Positions 56,926 through 64,000 of a stretch of 64,000 nt of DNA are shown here, piece after piece. The notes below the pieces were generated by a model. That model did not search any database. It was not told the origin of the DNA and saw only the letters and a program-made list of their open reading frames with translations. The stretch covers positions 245,001 through 309,000 of the forward strand of contig OY759262.1 in NCBI GenBank assembly GCA_963662155.1. Reading direction: 5' to 3'. The stretch comes from Lamellibrachia columna (lineage: Eukaryota > Annelida > Polychaeta > Sabellida > Siboglinidae). The position numbers and the translations under genes are program-made. Each line of letters opens with the position of its first letter. Position 1 is the first letter of the stretch.

Positions 56926-57254
56926 CTGAAACGACCAATACTAAGAATGTTTTATTTATAAAGTACATTTATATACTTTCAATGTTTTTGTCCATGCAAA
57001 TATATATACAAATCACGTGTGTACACAAAAATAAATTCATGTTAAATGTGCAACAAAAATAAACAAATTACAAATTAATGGAACATCTTACATCATCAGG
57101 ACAATTAAACTATTCAGTTAACAACACTTCTTGTTGGCTGAAATTGTTCTACAACTCTGAATTTGTAATTGTTATGAGTATCAAATGTCAGTGCATTGCA
57201 AGTTTAGTATTTAGGCTGAGAAGCTACTTGTGGGCTAGAAGTGCCCCAACTCAC

Positions 57255-57407
57255 ATTGTTCAGCTGCTGTGGTTTCCTGTCGTCCGCCAGGTTTACTTGT
57301 AGCCTTAGTTGAAACTTTTGACACTCCACAACGAACCTTGTGCCAAATTGTTCCTGATACACGTCCATCTCCACCTCATTGCTGCCACCTGGTGGCAACA
57401 GGCCACT
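57255..57407 (-). CDS. DOCK9/10/11-like: DOCK-D exon RFVVECQKFQLRLQ (block B copy)
   Basis: A 153-bp, phase-0 exon, same splice sites as 45420-45572. It begins SGLLPPGGSNEVEMDVYQEQ, then FGTRFVVECQKFQLRLQVNL. It differs from block A at about six residues with no frame damage. Confidence 0.8.
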
Positions 57408-57681
57408 CTGCAAAGTTAAACCACAAATTGATATTGTTTCCTTACCCCCTACAAGCACACTACAGGTACCTTTATAATAATGCATGATTTTTCTTTTAGT
57501 TTTAATTATTTTATTAAAATTTTTAAATGTTTTTTAATTAATTTGTTATCAGTTTTTCTCTGCTATTTCCCACCCGGAACTTCCTGCCCAACTGCACGAA
57601 GATCAGCAGATCAAGACACGGGCTCCCAGGTCACCTCAGGAGACACGACTGACCGTTGGCAAATGTCATCCTGTTGTACAA

Positions 57682-58725
57682 GTGTTTGAGGGTCAATTGG
57701 ACCTTCCTGTCTCACCTGCATTTGAGGGTCCACTGGACTGCTGTGTCTCACCTGTATTTGAGTGTCCATTGGACCATCCTGTCTCACCGGTATTTGAGGG
57801 TCCATTGGACCATCCTGTCTCACCTGTATTTGAGGGTCCATTGGACTGCCATTTCTCATCTGTATTTGAGTGCCGACTGGACCATCCTGTCTCAACTGTA
57901 TTTGAGGGATCAATGGACCATCCTGTCTCACCTGTATTTGAGTGTCCATTGGACCATCCTGTCTCACCAGTATTTGAGGGTCCATTGGACCATCCTGTCT
58001 CACCTGTATTTGAGGGCCCATTGGACTGCCATTTCTCATCTGTATTTGAGTGCCACATTGGACCATCTTGTCTCACCTGTATTTGAGGGATCATTGGACT
58101 GCCATTTCTCATCTGTATTTGAGTGCCCACTGGACCATCCTGTCTCAACTGTATTTGAGGGATCAATGGACCATCCTGTCTCACCTGTATTTGAGTGTCC
58201 ATTGGACCATCTTGTCTCACCAGTATTTGAGGGTCCATTGGACCATCCTGTCTCACCTGTATTTGAGGGCCCATTGGACTGCCATTTCTCACCTGTATTT
58301 GAGTGCCACATTGGACCATCCTGTCTCAACTGTATTTGAGGGATCATTGGACCATCCTGTCTCACGTGTATTGAGGGTCCATTGGACTGTCCTGTCTCAC
58401 TTGTATTTGAGGGTCCATTGGACCGTCCTGTCTCACCTGTATTTGAGGGTCTATTGGACCGTCCTGTCTCACCTGTACTTGAGGGTCCATTGGAACGTCC
58501 TGTCTCACCTGTATTTGAGGATCCATTGGACCGTTCTGTTTCACCTGTATTTGAGGGTTCATTGGAATGTCCTGTCTCACCTGTATTTGAGGATCCATTG
58601 GACAGTCCTGTTTCACCTGTATTTGAGGGTTCATTGGAACGTCCTGTCTCACCTGTATTTGAGGGTCCATTGGACAGTCCTGTCTCACCTGTATTTGAGG
58701 GTTCATTGGATAGTCCTGTCTCACC
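57682..58725 (+). repeat. 36-bp minisatellite carrying a 5' splice site, about 29 copies (block B)
   Basis: Same unit as in block A at 45848-47897, again starting exactly at the exon donor on the minus strand. A 4-5 base change in some units (gccacattgg) shifts the open frames, so B's frames are shorter. The block-internal order of unit variants partly parallels that of A. Confidence 0.9.
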
Positions 58726-58780
58726 TGTATTTGAGGGTAGATACTGAAGAGTCCAGGATGTTGTCTGTCTCACGCGCATA
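58725..58780 (-). CDS. DOCK9/10/11-like: DOCK-D exon YARETDNILDSS (block B copy)
   Basis: Same 56-bp exon as 47897-47952 with one residue change (Leu to Arg, giving YARETDN, closer to the YGRETEQ of DOCK11). The alternative upstream donor reads tca|gtatct here, which is a better donor than in block A and would restore phase with the next exon. Confidence 0.65.
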
Positions 58781-58807
58781 CTGAAGCACACAGTCTGTCA
58801 TTAACAG

Positions 58808-59095
58808 GGTGTAACCAGGTGCAACAATATGTAACAAGATGTAAAAGGTGTAACCAGATGCAACAATACGTAACAAGATGTAACAGGTGTAACAAGATAT
58901 AACCAGGTATAACACAATGTAACCATGTGTAACAAGATGTAACACGATGTACTCAGATCCAACAGGATATCAAATGTTACAATGTATAACCAAGTGTAAA
59001 GATATGTAAGAAGATGTAACAGGAACCAACAGGATGTAACCAGATTAATCGGATCTAACAGGAAGTAACAATGTAACAAGATGTAATAAGATCAC
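58808..59095 (+). repeat. gtaacaagatgtaaca-type imperfect repeat (block B)
   Basis: Equivalent of 47980-48265 in block A, nearly identical. Confidence 0.8.
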
Positions 59096-59313
59096 AGGTG
59101 AGAAATTCCACATCGCTGGTGGACAACGAAGTCTGATCTTATTGCGAGTGTCAGTCAGATAATGTTTGTTGTCGCACTGACCTACTGAGATCAATATCCA
59201 CCTTCTGTAACTTTCAGGAGAGGTTTATCTCCAAGAGAAACATAACAACTAACATAACAACAAACATAACAATAAAATTAACAACAAACTTAACAAAGAA
59301 CATAAGAACGAAC

Positions 59314-59390
59314 CTTCTGAAGTTCTGGATTCATGCTGTGTTCAAGAGATCCTAGCAAGTTGCTGCCTTTGACTGGGCAACTCTCGCAGT
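59314..59390 (-). CDS. DOCK9/10/11-like: DOCK-D exon CESCPVKGSN...SMNPELQK (block B copy)
   Basis: Same 77-bp exon as 48491-48567 with several changes (CESCPVKGSNLLGSLEHSM, NPELQK). It is the most upstream exon recognised. The PH-domain exons of the family should lie beyond the right end of the window. Confidence 0.7.
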
Positions 59391-59555
59391 CTGCAACATG
59401 AAATAACTCTGTCTGCAACGTCAAATAATTCTTGCAGTCTGCAACATCAAATAACTGTGTAACGTTAAATAACTATCACAATCTGCACCATGAAATAACT
59501 CTCAGCCTACATCAACTATATGCAATTTTTATGTGACTTCATTTTTAGCAATACT

Positions 59556-62500
59556 AGAGTTTTCAAGAGTAAACAATACTTTATTGTGTCTACTTCGTGA
59601 CCGACCTAGCTTCAACAATCCTACAGTTTTCAAGAGTAAACAATACTTTATTGTGTCTACTTCGTGACCGACCTAGCTTCAACAATCCTACAGTTTTCAA
59701 GAGTAAACAATACTTTATTGTGTCTACTTCGTGACCGACCTAGCTTCAACAATTCTACAGTTTTCAAGAGTAAACAATACTTTATTGTGTCTACTTCGTG
59801 ACCGACCTAGCTTCAACAATTCTACAGTTTTCAAGAGTAAACAATACTTTATTGTGTCTACTTCGTGACCGACCTAGCTTCAACGATCCTACAGTTTTCA
59901 AGAGTAAACAATACTTTATTGTGTCTACTTCGTGACCGACCTAGCTTCAACAATTCTACAGTTTTCAAGAGTAAACAATACTTTATTGTGTCTACTTCGT
60001 GACCGACCTAGCTTCAACAATTCTACAGTTTTCAAGAGTAAACAATACTTTATTGTGTCTACTTCGTGACCGACCTAGCTTCAACAATTCTACAGTTTTC
60101 AAGAGTAAACAATACTTTATTGTGTCTACTTCGTGACCGACCTAGCTTCAACGATCCTACAGTTTTCAAGAGTAAACAATACTTTATTGTGTCTACTTCG
60201 TGACCGACCTAGCTTCAACAATTCTACAGTTTTCAAGAGTAAACAATACTTTATTGTGTCTACTTCGTGACCGACCTAGCTTCAACGATCCTACAGTTTT
60301 CAAGAGTAAACAATACTTTATTGTGTCTACTTCGTGACCGACCTAGCTTCAACGATCCTACAGTTTTCAAGAGTAAACAATACTTTATTGTGTCTACTTC
60401 GTGACCGACCTAGCTTCAACAATCCTACAGTTTTCAAGAGTAAACAATACTTTATTGTGTCTACTTCGTGACCGACCTAGCTTCAACAATTCTACAGTTT
60501 TCAAGAGTAAACAATACTTTATTGTGTCTACTTCGTGACTGACCTAGCTTCAACGATCCTACAGTTTTCAAGAGTAAACAATACTTTATTGTGTCTACTT
60601 CGTGACCGACCTAGCTTCAACAATCCTACAGTTTTCAAGAGTAAACAATACTTTATTGTGTCTACTTCGTGACCGACCTAGCTTCAACAATTCTACAGTT
60701 TTCAAGAGTAAACAATACTTTATTGTGTCTACTTCGTGACCGACCTAGCTTCAACAATTCTACAGTTTTCAAGAGTAAACAATACTTTATTGTGTCTACT
60801 TCGTGACCGACCTAGCTTCAACGATCCTACAGTTTTCAAGAGTAAACAATACTTTATTGTGTCTACTTCGTGACCGACCTAGCTTCAACAATTCTACAGT
60901 TTTCAAGAGTAAACAATACTTTATTGTGTCTACTTCGTGACCGACCTAGCTTCAACGATCCTACAGTTTTCAAGAGTAAACAATACTTTATTGTGTCTAC
61001 TTCGTGACCGACCTAGCTTCAACAATTCTACAGTTTTCAAGAGTAAACAATACTTTATTGTGTCTACTTCGTGACCGACCTAGCTTCAACAATTCTACAG
61101 TTTTCAAGAGTAAACAATACTTTATTGTGTCTACTTCGTGACCGACCTAGCTTCAACAATTCTACAGTTTTCAAGAGTAAACAATACTTTATTGTGTCTA
61201 CTTCGTGACCGACCTAGCTTCAACGATCCTACAGTTTTCAAGAGTAAACAATACTTTATTGTGTCTACTTCGTGACCGACCTAGCTTCAACAATTCTACA
61301 GTTTTCAAGAGTAAACAATACTTTATTGTGTCTACTTCGTGACCGACCTAGCTTCAACAATTCTACAGTTTTCAAGAGTAAACAATACTTTATTGTGTCT
61401 ACTTCGTGACCGACCTAGCTTCAACAATTCTACAGTTTTCAAGAGTAAACAATACTTTATTGTGTCTACTTCGTGACCGACCTAGCTTCAACAATTCTAC
61501 AGTTTTCAAGAGTAAACAATACTTTATTGTGTCTACTTCGTGACCGACCTAGCTTCAACAATTCTACAGTTTTCAAGAGTAAACAATACTTTATTGTGTC
61601 TACTTCGTGACCGACCTAGCTTCAACAATTCTACAGTTTTCAAGAGTAAACAATACTTTATTGTGTCTACTTCGTGACTGACCTAGCTTCAACAATTCTA
61701 CAGTTTTCAAGAGTAAACAATACTTTATTGTGTCTACTTCGTGACCGACCTAGCTTCAACGATCCTACAGTTTTCAAGAGTAAACAATACTTTATTGTGT
61801 CTACTTCGTGACCGACCTAGCTTCAACAATCCTACAGTTTTCAAGAGTAAACAATACTTTATTGTGTCTACTTCGTGACCGACCTAGCTTCAACAATTCT
61901 ACAGTTTTCAAGAGTAAACAATACTTTATTGTGTCTACTTCGTGACTGACCTAGCTTCAACAATCCTACAGTTTTCAAGAGTAAACAATACTTTATTGTG
62001 TCTACTTCGTGACCGACCTAGCTTCAACGATCCTACAGTTTTCAAGAGTAAACAATACTTTATTGTGTCTACTTCGTGACCGACCTAGCTTCAACAATCC
62101 TACAGTTTTCAAGAGTAAACAATACTTTATTGTGTCTACTTCGTGACCGACCTAGCTTCAACGATCCTACAGTTTTCAAGAGTAAACAATACTTTATTGT
62201 GTCTACTTCGTGACCGACCTAGCTTCAACAATCCTACAGTTTTCAAGAGTAAACAATACTTTATTGTGTCTACTTCGTGACCGACCTAGCTTCAACGATC
62301 CTACAGTTTTCAAGAGTAAACAATACTTTATTGTGTCTACTTCGTGACCGACCTAGCTTCAACAATCCTACAGTTTTCAAGAGTAAACAATACTTTATTG
62401 TGTCTACTTCGTGACCGACCTAGCTTCAACGATCCTACAGTTTTCAAGAGTAAACAATACTTTATTGTGTCTACTTCGTGACCGACCTAGCTTCAACAAT

Positions 62501-62775
62501 CCTACAGTTTTCAAGAGTAAACAATACTTTATTGTGTCTACTTCGTGACCGACCTAGCTTCAACAATCCTACAGTTTTCAAGAGTAAACAATACTTTATT
62601 GTGTCTACTTCGTGACCGACCTAGCTTCAACAATCCTACAGTTTTCAAGAGTAAACAATACTTTATTGTGTCTACTTCGTGACCGACCTAGCTTCAACGA
62701 TCCTACAGTTTTCAAGAGTAAACAATACTTTATTGTGTCTACTTCGTGACCGACCTAGCTTCAACGATCCTACAG
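59556..62775 (+). repeat. 67-bp minisatellite, about 48 copies (block B)
   Basis: A highly homogeneous array of the 67-bp unit. Most variation is at one site (caatc/caatt/cgatc) plus an occasional gaccga/gactga, and the variants alternate in higher-order patterns, which indicates recent expansion by multi-unit steps. Block A has only about six units. Confidence 0.95.
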
Positions 62776-63250
62776 TTTCCTCACCCTTCTCTACCACGCC
62801 CCCTGTTCCTCAGCCCCCCTCCCTCCCTTGCTACCCTCTCCCTTCTCTCCCTCTCCCCTCACCACTCTTTCCTTCACCACTTTCTCCAAACTCTCCCCTC
62901 TTTCCTCACCACTCTCTCTCTGACCACTCTCCCTCCGTACCCCCTCCCCTCCTCCGTATTAGCCCCATATTATTGAAATATGAACCAGATTCCTTCACAC
63001 AGGCAACAGGCACTGTTGTCTTAATACAAAACATCTCTATTAGAATTTGTATTGTGGTCTTACTAGACGTAACTGCACAACCTCTCTAGATGCGACAGTG
63101 TGGTCTCAACAAGGTCACACTGTCTGATATGGTCACATTAAACAGTGATCATACTACTAAAGAGTGGTGTATAGGTGCAACTGCCAAGCCCAAGATAGCA
63201 TAGTGTGGTCACTGTAGAGAGGCTGACATATGATAACATGGTCATTATAA
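62776..63250. other. C/T-rich tract then unassigned DNA
   Basis: The pyrimidine-rich end of block B (to 62936) is followed by DNA with no recognised feature. Open frames over the ctccctc tract are low complexity. Confidence 0.5.
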
Positions 63251-63254
63251 CAAG

Positions 63255-63480
63255 TTCAACATGTGGTGCAGTGGACGCTGTAGACAGCCTAATCTAAGAG
63301 AGTGTGATTACTGTAGAAATGCCATCCTAAGACAGTGTAATCATTGTAGAGAGGCAACCTAGTGTGGTCGCTGTAGGGACGCCAACCTAAGACAGCATGG
63401 TCACTGTAAGGATAATGATAGTGTGGTCACTGTAGGGAGACTAATATGGTACAGTGTGGTCACTGTAGGGAGACTATTAA
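63255..63480 (+). repeat. Imperfect agtgtggtcactgtaggg repeat
   Basis: Several diverged copies of cagtgtggtcactgtagg at 25-40 bp spacing. Confidence 0.65.
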
Positions 63481-63605
63481 TTTAACATGACGTGAAGCCT
63501 TTACTTACTAATTTGAATGACAGAAGGAATAAAGAATTATTGGGAGATCAATACATTTGAACACCAACTCAACTTATCATGCAGGGTGACCACTTAGGGT
63601 GATAA

Positions 63606-63778
63606 CCTACCTGGTAGATCCTTGTAACTGTTGGAGTATGTGCTGTACTTATAGTGGATCATGTATAACTTACCCTGGTAAGCCCTTGTAACTGTTGGAG
63701 TATGTGCTGTACTTATAGTGGATCATGTATAACTTACCCTGGTAAGTCCTTGTAACTGTTGGAGCATGTGCTGTACTT
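63606..63778 (+). repeat. ~65-bp tandem repeat, 2.6 copies
   Basis: The unit ccttgtaactgttggagtat plus gtgctgtacttatagtggatcatgtataacttaccctggtaag occurs two and a half times with one or two changes. Confidence 0.9.
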
Positions 63779-64000
63779 TAACAAGATTTAACAAGATTGC
63801 CATCCCAAACAACAAGTTCCAGATGGCAAGTGGACAAGGAAGCCATTGACTTCTCGAGAGTCCAACAATTTTCTCATCTATGTGTAGCCCGCCCTTATCA
63901 GATATCTGTCAATTCTATTTTTAAACATATTCACACTACTAGCATTAACACAATCATTTGGCAGTTTGTTCCATTCATTTATCACCCTCTGTGAGAAAGA
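63779..64000 (-). mobile_element. LINE 3'-end fragment, cut by the window edge
   Basis: On the minus strand, from the window end, the frame reads FSQRVINEWNKLPNDCVNAS, then SVNMFKNRIDRYL, the conserved end of CR1/L2-type ORF2. It is followed by a 3' UTR matching the fragments at 26600-26745 and 27700-27990. The element continues to the right of the window. Confidence 0.75.

Larger units (their letters stand above)
51680..62936 (+). repeat. Segmental duplication block B
   Basis: Direct duplicate of block A (39627-49361) in the same order and orientation, with a few percent divergence in unique parts. Relative to A it lacks about 890 bp (A 42090-42980), where both edges carry the six bases atatcc and B keeps one copy (53064). 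It has extra DNA at 53757-54830, 55500-55800 and 55975-56360. Array lengths differ strongly: 35-bp units about 28 against 15, 51-bp 3 against 32, 36-bp 29 against 57, 67-bp 48 against 6. Confidence 0.9.

Noticed and set aside
57545..57660. Possible DOCK exon reading LDLLIFVQLGRKF on the minus strand
   Set aside because: No consensus donor, and no counterpart in the family at this position.

Overview
This is an animal nuclear genomic window. It is AT-rich and gene-poor, with short exons flanked by GT/AG splice sites, non-LTR retrotransposons, hAT DNA transposons, a tRNA-derived SINE and many minisatellites. There are no operons, Shine-Dalgarno sites or CRISPR arrays. The mix (a DOCK-D gene, THAP-type zinc finger remnants, hAT elements, APE-type LINEs, very abundant 35-70 bp minisatellites) suggests a marine invertebrate, but the phylum cannot be fixed from sequence alone.

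Layout. 1-5.8 kb is intergenic, with a 54-bp minisatellite and a long foldback repeat. 5.84-7.41 kb is a 57-bp minisatellite. 7.41-15.58 kb is a tandem array of a ~1.58 kb unit that itself contains ~235-bp subrepeats. Two truncated copies of one LINE family (12.33-14.22 and 15.58-17.83 kb) sit in this array. 18.0-19.2 kb holds three phase-compatible exons of an unrecognised plus-strand gene. 19.4-20.9 kb (minus) is a decayed THAP-type gene. 21-30 kb holds microsatellites, a perfect-armed hairpin and fragments of transposase, helicase and LINE genes.

30.9-59.4 kb (minus strand) carries exons of one gene of the DOCK9/10/11 (zizimin, DOCK-D) family, which are guanine nucleotide exchange factors for Cdc42/Rac. 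The recognised exons run from the segment just after the PH domain, through the DHR1/C2 region, to the helical region after it. The gene continues beyond both ends, or is broken; neither the PH domain nor the catalytic DHR2 is visible.

The main result is a direct segmental duplication inside this gene: block A (39.6-49.4 kb) and block B (51.7-62.9 kb) share the same exons, SINE and minisatellites in the same order. The copies have decayed in a complementary way. A lacks two exons present in B (56.2 and 54.0 kb). B lacks the 42.4-kb exon and has a 26-bp deletion in its 52.7-kb exon. A's 42.4-kb exon has an in-frame stop. Two minisatellites grow directly out of splice junctions: a 36-bp unit carries a consensus 5' splice site about 57 (A) and 29 (B) times, and a 35-bp unit carries a 3' splice site and the first bases of the next exon. 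The very long ORFs in this region are by-products of arrays whose period is a multiple of three.
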